A stretch of DNA of 64,000 bases from an uncultured Sulfurovum sp. (GTDB lineage: Bacteria; Campylobacterota; Campylobacteria; Campylobacterales; Sulfurovaceae). Below the pieces are notes generated by a model. That model was not told the DNA's origin and did not search any database. It saw only the letters and a list, made by a program, of their open reading frames with translations. This document shows positions 52,647 through 61,914 of this stretch, in pieces; positions within the stretch are counted from its first letter, which is position 1; each line of letters begins with the position of its first letter. Made by a program: the position numbers and the translations under genes. The stretch spans positions 48,440-112,439 of the forward strand of contig CACVAU010000042.1 of the NCBI GenBank assembly GCA_902727915.1, in the 5' to 3' direction.

Positions 52647-54343
52647 TGAAAATCACTCCATTCTAATTTATTATATTTCGTAAGATTTACTTTAGCTTGT
52701 TTACCAATTAACTTATAAAAATATTTTGATGATATACCTTCATGGGGTCTTAGAATAATTAAATCTTCCTCACTGATAATATGACCTTGTGGGATATCTT
52801 TATTTAGAAATATACCTCTTCGAAATGAAGAAATATGTCCATTGAGTTTTTCTATAGTTGTAGGCTTTTTAATTAAATCACCAGATAGTTCATTGATATC
52901 TTTTATATTTTGAATAAGTAGTTTTACTTCATCTTTAGTTAAAGATACTTTATGATCTCTAAATTTTTTATTGTCTCGAGAATCTGTAAAGTGAAATTCA
53001 AGTACTTCTGCTCCCATAGCCACAGAATAGAATAATGCTTGATATCCTTCTGTGTGATCAGAATATCCAATGGTTAAGTCAGTTAAACTTTTTAGTCTCA
53101 TAATAACAGATAGGTTTGAGGCTGAGAATGGAATAGGATACATTGAAGTACATTGTAATATGGATAAATAGTTTTTATCTTTGTATAATGTATTAACTCC
53201 TTGTATAAATTCAATTGTCTCTAAAACTTCTTCTTCTGTAGCTAAGCCAGTTGATAAAATAATTGGTTTATTCTTTTCTGCCATTTTTTTAAGTAATGGT
53301 AAAGCTTGTAAATCTCCAGAACCAACTTTATATACAGGCATATATTGATCAAGCCAATCAAACATTGATGCCTCCCAGATAGATGCCATGAACTTTTTAC
53401 CACTTTTTTCAACCATTTCTGCAAGTTCTATATACTGTTCTTTAGAAAGTTCAAATTTTTTAAAATGTTTATTTCTATTTGGGCTTAATAATGGGTTTAC
53501 TAGTGTATCCCCAGAGTAAACTTGAAACTTGATATAATCAGCATCACTTTCAATTGCAAGTTTTGTTAGCTTTTTAGCATATTCAAAATCACCTTCATGA
53601 TTTCCTCCAATTTCAGCAATAAGTAATGGGCCATATTTCCCAACAAAAGACATTGTTTTTTTATGAAATTGAAACTTTTTGAAAATATCTTTTAAATTAT
53701 ATTCTATATGTTCCTGTTTAAAACTTTTTATTATTTTTGAAGCCAACCGATAATCATATTCCGTGTCTATTGCCATTTGTAACTTTGACGCTTCTGGACA
53801 TATTTTATTTTCAAAAAGAAAAAAGTTTATTTTGTTTTCGTTATCATAAATAAATTTTGTTACATGCTCAAATTCAGCACTTGTTTTGAATTGAGTATAA
53901 AGTTTTTCATATATATCTGTTTTTATAATTTCTATACTCATACCCTTTGGAAATGTTCTATTTTTTACATTTGTAATAAATTCATAATTATTATCAATTA
54001 GAGATATCATTTCTTTTAGGGTTGGTATATCAACAAATAAATTATCTCCATTAATTCGTATAGTGTAATCAAACTTTTTTTTCTTTGAAGCATTTAAAAA
54101 TCTTAATGATACATTATTTAAATCACCTCTATAGCAATCTATATTATGTTGAGTACAATAATATTCTAATAAATCATCATCTGTTTGAGTTGAGGTAGCA
54201 ACTATAATATTTTGCCTGTCTAAAACACATAATAAACGTTCAATGATGTATTCAATAATAGGTTTTCCCATTATTGGCTTTAATATTTTTCCTGGAAGTC
54301 GTGATGAGCTATTTCTTGCTAGAATAACTATTCCTATTTTCAT
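52643..54343 (-). CDS. SpsF-type cytidylyltransferase fused to NeuB-type nonulosonate synthase
   Basis: 566 aa. Residues about 1-220 are a CTP-transferase of the SpsF/KdsB kind (ILARNSSSRLPGKILKPIMG, RINGDNLFVD). Residues about 235-500 are a NeuB/SpsE-type synthase TIM barrel (IAEIGGNHEGDFEYAKKL, IKFQVY, YKVGSGDL, IILSTGLAT, LQCTSMYP, IGYSDHTEG, LEFHFT). Residues about 505-566 are the SAF antifreeze-like domain (RRGIFLNKDIPQGHI). The synthase condenses PEP with an N-acyl sugar to give a nine-carbon acid; the fused domain could make the CMP form. The other steps of a sialic, legionaminic or pseudaminic route are not in this window. Confidence 0.88.
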   Translation of the reverse strand: MKIGIVILARNSSSRLPGKILKPIMGKPIIEYIIERLLCVLDRQNIIVATSTQTDDDLLEYYCTQHNIDCYRGDLNNVSLRFLNASKKKKFDYTIRINGDNLFVDIPTLKEMISLIDNNYEFITNVKNRTFPKGMSIEIIKTDIYEKLYTQFKTSAEFEHVTKFIYDNENKINFFLFENKICPEASKLQMAIDTEYDYRLASKIIKSFKQEHIEYNLKDIFKKFQFHKKTMSFVGKYGPLLIAEIGGNHEGDFEYAKKLTKLAIESDADYIKFQVYSGDTLVNPLLSPNRNKHFKKFELSKEQYIELAEMVEKSGKKFMASIWEASMFDWLDQYMPVYKVGSGDLQALPLLKKMAEKNKPIILSTGLATEEEVLETIEFIQGVNTLYKDKNYLSILQCTSMYPIPFSASNLSVIMRLKSLTDLTIGYSDHTEGYQALFYSVAMGAEVLEFHFTDSRDNKKFRDHKVSLTKDEVKLLIQNIKDINELSGDLIKKPTTIEKLNGHISSFRRGIFLNKDIPQGHIISEEDLIILRPHEGISSKYFYKLIGKQAKVNLTKYNKLEWSDFQ

Positions 54344-54885
54344 GTTCTTTCTCCTATCTTTTTTGCTGGTGTTCCACCATATATTGTATATGAAGGTACA
54401 TCAGAATTAACAACTGAATTAGCTGCAATAATTGCACCATCATGAATATGTACACCCTTTAAAATTGTGACATTTGAAGCAATCCAAACGTCATTTCCAA
54501 TTTTAATAGGTTTGGAAATATTTTCTTGTTGATTCATATGAGAAGCTTTTTTTGTTCCATGATCACTATCTACTATATATACATAGGGTGCAATCATACA
54601 GTCTCGTCCAATAGAAATATTAAATGATGCAAAAATAAAATTATAATATCCAATACTTGTATTAGCTCCTATATTTATTTTTGCATTGGAGTTACATGCA
54701 CATATTTTTGTACCTTCTTTGATATATATATTGTTTTCTAAAAAAATATTTTTAGGATTTCTTAATAGCTCAACATTTTTATCAAAATAAATATACTGAC
54801 CACATTTACCTAAACGATTTTTTTGAATTATATAACGAAATTTATGTAAGAGTGTAAATTTAATATTTTTTCTAAATTGATTCAT
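54340..54885 (-). CDS. Left-handed beta-helix acyltransferase
   Basis: 181 aa, hexapeptide-repeat acyltransferase (INIGANTSIGYYNFIFA, IGRDCMIAPYVYIVDSDHG, IGNDVWIASNVTILKG and GGTPAKKIG), similar in layout to the one at 52059 but not close in sequence. A basic N terminus (FRKNIKFTLLHKFRY) is unusual. Probably acetylates a sugar. It overlaps the SpsF-NeuB gene by 4 bp and begins 9 bp after the dehydrogenase gene. Confidence 0.83.
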   Translation of the reverse strand: MNQFRKNIKFTLLHKFRYIIQKNRLGKCGQYIYFDKNVELLRNPKNIFLENNIYIKEGTKICACNSNAKINIGANTSIGYYNFIFASFNISIGRDCMIAPYVYIVDSDHGTKKASHMNQQENISKPIKIGNDVWIASNVTILKGVHIHDGAIIAANSVVNSDVPSYTIYGGTPAKKIGERT

Positions 54886-54894
54886 TATTCTTCT

Positions 54895-56142
54895 TTAAAG
54901 TTTACCATGACTATGAGTTAAAATAGATTTGATATCAAATACCACTTGAGTATTATTTGCTTGTAAATTTAGGTATTTATAATCATCGTGAGCCACAGCT
55001 AAAACAATGGCATCATAAGTATTAGTATTTGGATTAGATTGGAGATTTAAGTTATATTCTCTTTGAACTTCTTCCCTGTCAGCCCAGTAGTCAGAAACAT
55101 CAACATTACAACCAAAGTCTTGAAGCTCTCGAATAACATCAATAACCCTTGAATTTCGGATGTCAGGACAGTTTTCTTTAAACGTTATTCCAAGTATTAG
55201 TACTTTCGAACCTTCTATTTTTTGACCTTTTTTAATCATAAGTTTGATTACTTGATTGGCTACATAAATACCCATATTATCATTGAGTCTTCTACCAGCT
55301 AAAATAATTTCTGGGTTGTATCCTACTTCTTGTGCTTTATGGGTTAGGTAATAGGGATCAACACCTATACAATGTCCACCAACAAGTCCTGGTTTAAACG
55401 GTAAAAAGTTCCATTTTGTTCCTGCTGCTTCAAGCACAGCATTGGTATCAATGTTAAGTTTATTAAAAATCATTGAAAGTTCATTGACAAACGCAATGTT
55501 AATATCTCTTTGAGAGTTTTCAATAACTTTTGCAGCTTCTGCTACTTTAATGCTTGGTGCTAGATGCGTTCCAGCTGTAATAATAGAAGCATAAAGTTCA
55601 TCTACTTTTTGTCCAATTTTGGGAGTACTTCCAGCTGTTACTTTTAAAATTTTAGTAACAGTGTGTTCTTTATCTCCTGGATTGATACGTTCTGGTGAGT
55701 ATCCACAGAAAAAGTCTTCATTAAATTTAAGTCCTGATACTTTTTCAAGAATAGGTACACAGTCTTCTTCTGTAGCTCCTGGATAGACAGTGGATTCATA
55801 AATGACAATATCATCTTTTTTAAGTACTTTTCCAATAGATTCAGAAGCTTTGAGTAGAGGGGTTAAATCTGGTTTTTTATGTTTATCAATTGGTGTAGGG
55901 ACCGTAACAATATAGATATTACAATCAGCTATCTCTTCAAGTAAATTTGTAAATTGCATATTATTAGCAATAGCTTCCTTTATTTGTTCTTCACTAAGTT
56001 CTAATGTTCTATCGATTCCTGAACGTAGTTCATCAATTCGCCATTGTGCTATGTCGAAGCCAACTACTTCATATTTATTGGAAAATGCATGTGCTAGTGG
56101 TAAGCCTACGTAGCCTAATCCGATTATTGCTATTTTGTTCAT
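54895..56142 (-). CDS. tviB: UDP-N-acetylhexosamine dehydrogenase (TviB/WbpA-type)
   Basis: Oxidises a UDP-HexNAc to the uronate. The NAD site is [14 protein letters not shown], and catalytic features are [32 protein letters not shown] and [15 protein letters not shown], where Cys is the nucleophile. The C-terminal domain has [15 protein letters not shown]. Length (415 aa) fits TviB/WbpO. The adjacent epimerase gene suggests UDP-GlcNAc/GalNAc to UDP-GalNAcA as in Vi antigen synthesis, but the exact substrate cannot be read. Confidence 0.93.
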   Translation of the reverse strand: MNKIAIIGLGYVGLPLAHAFSNKYEVVGFDIAQWRIDELRSGIDRTLELSEEQIKEAIANNMQFTNLLEEIADCNIYIVTVPTPIDKHKKPDLTPLLKASESIGKVLKKDDIVIYESTVYPGATEEDCVPILEKVSGLKFNEDFFCGYSPERINPGDKEHTVTKILKVTAGSTPKIGQKVDELYASIITAGTHLAPSIKVAEAAKVIENSQRDINIAFVNELSMIFNKLNIDTNAVLEAAGTKWNFLPFKPGLVGGHCIGVDPYYLTHKAQEVGYNPEIILAGRRLNDNMGIYVANQVIKLMIKKGQKIEGSKVLILGITFKENCPDIRNSRVIDVIRELQDFGCNVDVSDYWADREEVQREYNLNLQSNPNTNTYDAIVLAVAHDDYKYLNLQANNTQVVFDIKSILTHSHGKL

Positions 56143-57176
56143 TAGTTTCTTCCTTTAATATCATCTATGTACCATGCGATAGATTCTTTTAGCCCTTCTT
56201 CTAAAGCGTGTGTAGGTTCATATCCTAGTAGTTCCTGCATTTTACTAATATTCGCATTAGAGTGACGAATATCTCCAGCTCTAAAGTCACGATAAATAGG
56301 ATTAGAAATTTTTAATTCTGGTAACTTTTCTTGGATGTTATTTTTAATAGCATTATAAAGGTTATTAAGTGTTTCTCTTCCTCCCACAGCTGTATTAAAT
56401 ACTTGACCAAAGGCTTTTTCATTATTTGTTGTTCCAGCTAAAATATTTGCTTGAATAACATTTTCGATATAGGTAAAATCTCTACTTGTTTCACCATCAC
56501 CATTGATGAATAGATCTTGTCCATTGAGAATTTGTCCAATCCATTTAGGCATAACAGCTGCGTAAGCACCATTTGGATTCTGACGTTTTCCATAGACATT
56601 AAAGTAACGAAGACCAATGGATTCCATTCCATAGCATTTTTGAAAGACACCCATGTAAAGTTCATTAACATATTTTGTTACAGCATAAGGTGAAAGTAAG
56701 TTACCAGTTCTTTTTTCAACTTTTGGTAGCTCTTTGGAATCTCCATAGACAGAAGAAGATGATGCAAAAACAAAACGTTTGACACCATTTTCTTTTGCAG
56801 CTGTGAGCATATTTAGAAAACCACTGACATTATTATGATTACTCAGAATAGGATTATCTATGGATCGTGGTACTGAACCTAATGCTGCTTGATGAAGAAT
56901 AATATCTGCACCTTTAGTAATCTTTTTACAGGTTTTAAAGTCAGTGATATCTCCTTGGGTAAAGTGAAAGTTTTCCCATTGCTCAGGACTAACAGATGCT
57001 TTAATATGTTCTAGATTATGGGGGTCTCCTGTTGAGAAGTTATCCAGTGCGATAACTTTTTGGTTGAGTTTTAAAAGTGCCTCAGCAAGGTTTGAGCCAA
57101 TGAAGCCTGCCACGCCTGTGACAACCCATATTTTTTTATTTTTTAATAATTCTACTTTTGTTTGTTTATATTGCAT
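56142..57176 (-). CDS. tviC: UDP-N-acetylglucosamine 4-epimerase-like protein (WbpP/TviC type)
   Basis: Start placed at [15 protein letters not shown] (57176), overlapping the rmlB end by 11 bp; this gives 344 aa, the length of WbpP/TviC, whose N-terminal extension precedes the Rossmann motif [15 protein letters not shown]. Catalytic Ser and Tyr-Lys are in [10 protein letters not shown] and [13 protein letters not shown]. It interconverts UDP-HexNAc epimers for the dehydrogenase next to it (the stop of this gene and the start of that one share a base). Confidence 0.88.
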   Translation of the reverse strand: MQYKQTKVELLKNKKIWVVTGVAGFIGSNLAEALLKLNQKVIALDNFSTGDPHNLEHIKASVSPEQWENFHFTQGDITDFKTCKKITKGADIILHQAALGSVPRSIDNPILSNHNNVSGFLNMLTAAKENGVKRFVFASSSSVYGDSKELPKVEKRTGNLLSPYAVTKYVNELYMGVFQKCYGMESIGLRYFNVYGKRQNPNGAYAAVMPKWIGQILNGQDLFINGDGETSRDFTYIENVIQANILAGTTNNEKAFGQVFNTAVGGRETLNNLYNAIKNNIQEKLPELKISNPIYRDFRAGDIRHSNANISKMQELLGYEPTHALEEGLKESIAWYIDDIKGRN

Positions 57177-58182
57177 TTTTTTGCTCCAAATACCATTCAA
57201 TTGTTTTAAGAATTCCAGAATCAAAATCCTCATCAGCCAACCAGCCAAGTTTATTTTCTAATTTAGAAGCATCAATGGCATAACGTCTATCATGTCCAGC
57301 TCTGTCTTCCACAAACGTAATAAGATCTTTATATGATTTCTCTTGAGGAACTTTTGTATCAAGTATGCTACAAATCGTATCGACTATCTGTAAATTCGTT
57401 CGTTCATTCCGTCCACCAATGTTATAAACATTGGCTTCTTCACCTGTATGGTAAACCAAATCAATGCCTTTACAATGGTCTAAGACATAAAGCCAGTCTC
57501 TAATGTTTTTACCATCTCCATAAATAGGGATAGACTCATTGGCTAAAGCTTTACGTATAATCGTAGGAATCAATTTTTCATCATGTTGTTTTGGTCCATA
57601 ATTATTAGAACAGTTTGTAATCACTGTATTAAGTCCATAGGTCTCTTGATACGAACGTACAATCATATCACTGGATGCTTTAGAGGCTGAATAAGGTGAA
57701 TTAGGAGCGTAAGGAGTCTCTTCTGTAAATAAATCTGTTGCATTTAAGGTTCCATACACTTCATCGGTTGAAATGTGATGAAAACGACAACCTTCATAAG
57801 CTTTTTTATAAGTAAATGGTTTTTCCATCCAATATTTTTGAGCCACATCTAAAAGTGTAAATGTACCATTAACATTCGTTTCTATAAAAATACCAGGATT
57901 TTTAATCGAGTTATCAACATGTGATTCAGCTGCAAAATGAATCACTCCTCCAATGTCATACTCATTAAAAATAAACTCTATTAATTCACGATTACAAATA
58001 TCTCCCTTAATAAACTTATAGCGTGAATTGTTCTCTATCTCTTTTAAGTTCTTTAAATCACCTGCATAGGTCAATAAATCTACATTAATAATATTATAAT
58101 TTTCATATTTTTCTAAAAAATAGGGTACAAAATTTGATCCGATAAATCCTGCACAGCCTGTCACCAATATATTTTTATTCAT
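57166..58182 (-). CDS. rmlB: dTDP-glucose 4,6-dehydratase RmlB
   Basis: Second step of dTDP-L-rhamnose synthesis. Start chosen at MNKNILVTGCAGFIGSNF (58182), which overlaps the rmlD stop by one base (TAATG), giving 338 aa; the longer reading to 58212 lies inside rmlD. NAD site TGCAGFIGSNF, active-site STDEVYG, YSASKASSD, and the nucleotide-binding block NNYGPKQHDEKLIP are all present. Confidence 0.96.
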   Translation of the reverse strand: MNKNILVTGCAGFIGSNFVPYFLEKYENYNIINVDLLTYAGDLKNLKEIENNSRYKFIKGDICNRELIEFIFNEYDIGGVIHFAAESHVDNSIKNPGIFIETNVNGTFTLLDVAQKYWMEKPFTYKKAYEGCRFHHISTDEVYGTLNATDLFTEETPYAPNSPYSASKASSDMIVRSYQETYGLNTVITNCSNNYGPKQHDEKLIPTIIRKALANESIPIYGDGKNIRDWLYVLDHCKGIDLVYHTGEEANVYNIGGRNERTNLQIVDTICSILDTKVPQEKSYKDLITFVEDRAGHDRRYAIDASKLENKLGWLADEDFDSGILKTIEWYLEQKNAI

Positions 58183-59048
58183 TATTTTCTTTCTCCCATT
58201 ATTTTTAGACACTCATCTAAACTGTCTTTCCAAAAAGGAATTTCAATATTAAACTCCTCTTTTATCTTAGCTTTATTCAATAATGAATAGTGAGGTCGCT
58301 TAGCAGGAGTTGGATAAGCTTTTGTTTCAATAGGATTAACAATACAATCCAATTTCGCCATTCGCATAATCTCTTTAGCAAAATCATACCAACTTAAAAC
58401 ACCTTCATTACTATAGTTATAAATCTCTACATCATTATTTTTAATTTCAGGTAAAATATCCAAAATGTTTTTTGCCAAATCTCTAGCATAGGTTGGTGTT
58501 CCAACTTGATCAAAAATAACCCCTAAGCTCTCTTTTTCTTTTCCAAGTCTTAACATCGTCTTGACAAAATTGGCTCCAAAACTGCTATAGACCCAAGAAG
58601 TTCTGATAATAACAGAGTTTTTAGGATTAATGGTTTGTAATATTTTTTCGCCATCAAGTTTTGTTTGACCATAGACTCCTTGTGGACTTGTCATATCACT
58701 TTCAATATAAGGTCTAAAGTTTTGACCATTAAATACATAGTCCGTTGAAATATGAATTAGCTTAATGTTTTTCTCTTTTGAAATTTCAGCAAGATAGTTA
58801 ACGGCTAGATGATTAATCTCATCTGCTAATTGTATATTACTTTCTGCGTTATCTACAGCTGTATAAGCTGCACAATTAATAATAATATTAATCTCTTGTT
58901 CAAGCACAAAGCTGTTAATTGCTTTCCAACTGCTAATATCTAATTCTTCTTTATCTGTAAAAATAAAGTTATAAGTGTAATTAGTAGAAAGAGTTGTTAT
59001 TTCTGAACCCAATTGTCCTTTACTTCCTGTGACTAAAACATTAAACAT
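58182..59048 (-). CDS. rmlD: dTDP-4-dehydrorhamnose reductase RmlD
   Basis: Last step of dTDP-L-rhamnose synthesis. The NAD(P) site is LVTGSKGQLGSEI, with STDYVFNG, PQGVYGQTKLDGEK (Tyr-Lys pair) and IIRTSWVYSSFGANFVKTML, all typical. 288 aa. Its ATG lies 8 bp inside the end of rmlC, and rmlB starts at its stop. Confidence 0.96.
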   Translation of the reverse strand: MFNVLVTGSKGQLGSEITTLSTNYTYNFIFTDKEELDISSWKAINSFVLEQEINIIINCAAYTAVDNAESNIQLADEINHLAVNYLAEISKEKNIKLIHISTDYVFNGQNFRPYIESDMTSPQGVYGQTKLDGEKILQTINPKNSVIIRTSWVYSSFGANFVKTMLRLGKEKESLGVIFDQVGTPTYARDLAKNILDILPEIKNNDVEIYNYSNEGVLSWYDFAKEIMRMAKLDCIVNPIETKAYPTPAKRPHYSLLNKAKIKEEFNIEIPFWKDSLDECLKIMGERK

Positions 59049-59616
59049 AAAGATTTACTCCATATTTAAAAAGGTCATTTGTCTCTGATAATTTTGGTTG
59101 AGTTTTATCTTTGGATGAAATATTTAATTCATTGTTATTTAAAATCCAATTAATGTTTAAAGCTTCATCATTAAAAGCAATACCTCTATCACATTCAGGG
59201 CTATAATAATTGTCAACTTTATAAGCAAATATTGTATCTTCTTCAAGTACTACAAATCCATGAGCAAATCCTCTTGGAATAAATAGTTGACGTTTATTAC
59301 TAGCATTTAATTCAACAGCCACGTATTGACCAAAAGTAGGGCTACCTTCTCTAATGTCTACAGCTATATCTAAAACCGATCCTTGAATAACCCTAACTAA
59401 TTTGGTTTGTGAAAATGGAGTGAGCTGATAATGTAAACCTCGTAAAACACCTTTAGATGATTTTGATTCATTATCTTGACAAAAATTAATTTTATAGCCT
59501 AAAAACTCTTCTAGTTTATCTATTCGAAAAGTTTCAATAAAATATCCTCTATTATCTCCATGTATGCTAGGTTCACAAATTATAATATCAGGGATTTTTG
59601 TTTTAATAAATTTCAT
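59041..59616 (-). CDS. rmlC: dTDP-4-dehydrorhamnose 3,5-epimerase RmlC
   Basis: Third step of dTDP-L-rhamnose synthesis. A cupin fold with SIHGDNRGYFIETF, the catalytic His in GVLRGLHYQL, LDIAVDIREGSPTFGQYV, and FIPRGFAHGFVVLEED. 191 aa, normal length. Placed between rmlA (11 bp) and rmlD (overlap 8 bp). Confidence 0.96.
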   Translation of the reverse strand: MKFIKTKIPDIIICEPSIHGDNRGYFIETFRIDKLEEFLGYKINFCQDNESKSSKGVLRGLHYQLTPFSQTKLVRVIQGSVLDIAVDIREGSPTFGQYVAVELNASNKRQLFIPRGFAHGFVVLEEDTIFAYKVDNYYSPECDRGIAFNDEALNINWILNNNELNISSKDKTQPKLSETNDLFKYGVNLYV

Positions 59617-59627
59617 CTACTATCCTC

Positions 59628-60506
59628 TTAATCTTCTAAGGTTCGACGAATCAAATATTGTCCATATTGATTCTTTTTTAAAGGCTCAGCCAAGGTTAAT
59701 AGTGCTTCTTTAGATATATATCCCATTTCATAAGCAATTTCTTCAAGACATGCAACTTTTAAGCTTTGTCTATTTTCAATAGTTTGAATAAATTGAGAAG
59801 CTTCTAATAAACTTTCATGGGTTCCTGTATCAAGCCATGCATAACCTCGCCCCATAAGTTCAACTTTTAAACGCTTATCATTTAAATAGTCTTGATTTAA
59901 AGTTGTAATTTCAAGCTCTCCACGTTCACTAGGTCTAACTTTTTTTGCTTTTTGAATAACATCATTAGGATAAAAATAAAGACCTACCACAGCAAAATTA
60001 CTTTTAGGGTCTTTAGGTTTCTCTTCAATAGAAGTTACTGTCCCATTTTTATCAAATTCAGCCACACCATAACGTTCAGGATCTTTTACATAGTAGCCAA
60101 AGACGGTAGCAAAGTTCTCTTTTTTAGCATTTTCAACAGAAGAATTAAGAAGTTTTGTTAAGCCATGACCATAAAATATATTATCGCCAAGTACTAAACA
60201 GACATCATCAGAACCAATAAAATCTTCACCTAAAATGAAAGCTTGTGCCAAACCATCAGGGCTTGGTTGTATTATATACTCAAATCTCATTCCAATATCC
60301 GAACCATTTCCTAAAAGCTCTTTGAATCTAGGTAAGTCTTTAGCTGTTGATATGATTAAAACTTCTGTAATTCCAGCTAACATAAGTACTGATAGAGGAT
60401 AATAAATCATTGGTTTATCATAAATTGGAACCAATTGTTTACTAATCCCTTTGGTTATGGGGTATAGTCGGGTTCCACTTCCCCCTGCTAATATGATTCC
60501 TTTCAT
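59628..60506 (-). CDS. rmlA: Glucose-1-phosphate thymidylyltransferase RmlA
   Basis: First step of dTDP-L-rhamnose synthesis. [20 protein letters not shown] is the dNTP-binding loop, [20 protein letters not shown] follows, and [24 protein letters not shown] and [13 protein letters not shown] are family blocks. 292 aa, the short RmlA form. First gene of the large minus-strand block; a promoter should lie in the A+T-rich gap upstream. Confidence 0.97.
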   Translation of the reverse strand: MKGIILAGGSGTRLYPITKGISKQLVPIYDKPMIYYPLSVLMLAGITEVLIISTAKDLPRFKELLGNGSDIGMRFEYIIQPSPDGLAQAFILGEDFIGSDDVCLVLGDNIFYGHGLTKLLNSSVENAKKENFATVFGYYVKDPERYGVAEFDKNGTVTSIEEKPKDPKSNFAVVGLYFYPNDVIQKAKKVRPSERGELEITTLNQDYLNDKRLKVELMGRGYAWLDTGTHESLLEASQFIQTIENRQSLKVACLEEIAYEMGYISKEALLTLAEPLKKNQYGQYLIRRTLED

Positions 60507-61188
60507 AATGAAAAATCTTTTTTTTCTAAATAGGATTTATAAAACATTTTAATATCTCTTTTTAATTAAGTTTTGTATTTTTATTTTCAATTATAGAAGT
60601 TTAGTTAAGGCATCAATTACTATTTTAATCTAAAGTTCTTGTTGAGTTAATTGTAGAGTAAAGAAACTTAAAAAAAACATTTTTAACAACATTTTAAAGT
60701 AAAAAAGCTTATTTTTCTTAAAAATATATTTTAAATTATTAAAATATATTTTTATTTAGTAATATTTTTACTATTAATTTAATATTAAAAATATAACTTT
60801 AAGTATAAATTGAAGTATATTAAAGTTTTTATAATTTATAAATAGTGAATTAACACTATAGCCAAAAGAAGAGGCTAAAGTGAAGATAGTATAATCTTTT
60901 CACTGAGATGAAAAAAACTACAAAAAATAATAACAGACCTAAAATCAAAACTAGATAAAAAGACCCTTAAACAGTTAGAAATAATGCTTATGCATTTCAA
61001 AGTACTTAATTTACAGAGTTTTCTTCTTTATAGTTTAAACTTGAATTACCGTAATCAAGTATTGGCTTTTAACTAGCAGTTTGGGTTTTTTAGTATAATC
61101 TCTATGATTCTTATGTATATATGCAAATGCTATATAAGAATCACTTTTTTCTTTTACTCTTCCTTAATTTTTTTTGTCTAAAGTATAG
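60507..61188. other. 680-bp gap without a gene between cysC and rmlA
   Basis: No open frame of useful length on either strand. The sequence is very A+T-rich. Three hairpin-like segments occur: CACTATAGCC to GGCTAAAGTG at 60854-60882 (nine pairs with one mismatch), AGTGAAGAT to ATCTTTTCACT at 60879-60904, and GATTCTTAT to ATAAGAATC at 61106-61142. The last is followed by T-rich sequence on the plus strand only. This gap probably carries the end of the cys transcript and the promoter of the rml block; no convincing promoter was picked out. Confidence 0.5.
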
Positions 61189-61914
61189 TTATGTTACATA
61201 CTTATATTTAATAAACTTAACAATAATAAGAACAGCCTCATCAATAGATATTTTATCTGTATCAATCACAATCTCAGCATACTGAGGCTCTTCATAAACA
61301 TCATTAATACCAGTAAAATTTTTATATTCACCACTTAAAGCTTTTTGATAAGCACCTTTATAATCACGTTTTTTACAAGTTTCAATGTCTGCTTTAACAT
61401 AGACAACGATATTGTTTTGAACCATTTCTCGAATAGCTTTTCTTGATTCTCGGTAAGGAGAAACAAATGAAGCAACAGTAGAAATAGAATTGTTTTGTAA
61501 TGTTTTAATAAGATGTCCAATACGATGCATATGTCTATTTCTATCTTTTCTTGTAAAACCAATATTTGGTACTACTTCTCTAATATCTTTAGAATCAAGT
61601 CTCTCTATCGGTATTTGGAGCGCTTTAAGTTCTTCATAAACTTTGTCAGCAATAGTAGTTTTTCCAGATAAAGGTAGTCCTGTAAACCACAGGTTAAAGG
61701 GCTCTATTTTTTGTTTTCCCCATCTTACCTTATGCCACATACGTTCATGTCCCCAATAGAGACCAACTTTTAAAACAGTTTCGATTAGACCGGCAGCTAT
61801 GGCTAAGTCTAATCGTCCAAAAAAGAAATAAACTATAATAATGGTTGTTCCTGTTGCTACAAATCGCCAAGAAATACCCTTGACGATTGAACGAATATTG
61901 GTCTCTTTAAACAT
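61189..61914 (-). CDS. cysC: APS kinase-like protein with N-terminal DUF2061 membrane domain
   Basis: 241 aa. Residues about 1-60 are a DUF2061 unit with two membrane segments (SIVKGISWRFVATGTTIIIVY and ETVLKVGLYWGHERMWHKV). Residues about 70-240 are a CysC fold with P-loop LWFTGLPLSGKTTIA, FTRKDRNRHMHRIG and FVSPYRESRKAIR. The APS-binding motif, usually LDGDNIR, reads LDSKDIR. It probably makes PAPS with cysD and cysN, at the membrane. The stop of cysN abuts its ATG. DUF2061-CysC fusions are known; the altered motif is the odd part. Confidence 0.85.
   Translation of the reverse strand: MFKETNIRSIVKGISWRFVATGTTIIIVYFFFGRLDLAIAAGLIETVLKVGLYWGHERMWHKVRWGKQKIEPFNLWFTGLPLSGKTTIADKVYEELKALQIPIERLDSKDIREVVPNIGFTRKDRNRHMHRIGHLIKTLQNNSISTVASFVSPYRESRKAIREMVQNNIVVYVKADIETCKKRDYKGAYQKALSGEYKNFTGINDVYEEPQYAEIVIDTDKISIDEAVLIIVKFIKYKYVT

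Noticed and set aside
52059..54885. The two beta-helix acyltransferases considered as a recent duplication
   Set aside because: They share the fold and hexapeptide pattern only; lengths, N termini and loop sequences differ, so recent duplication is not supported.
60900..61030. A possible decayed coding region in the gap before rmlA
   Set aside because: Frames are closed every few codons on both strands and no protein similarity was recognisable.
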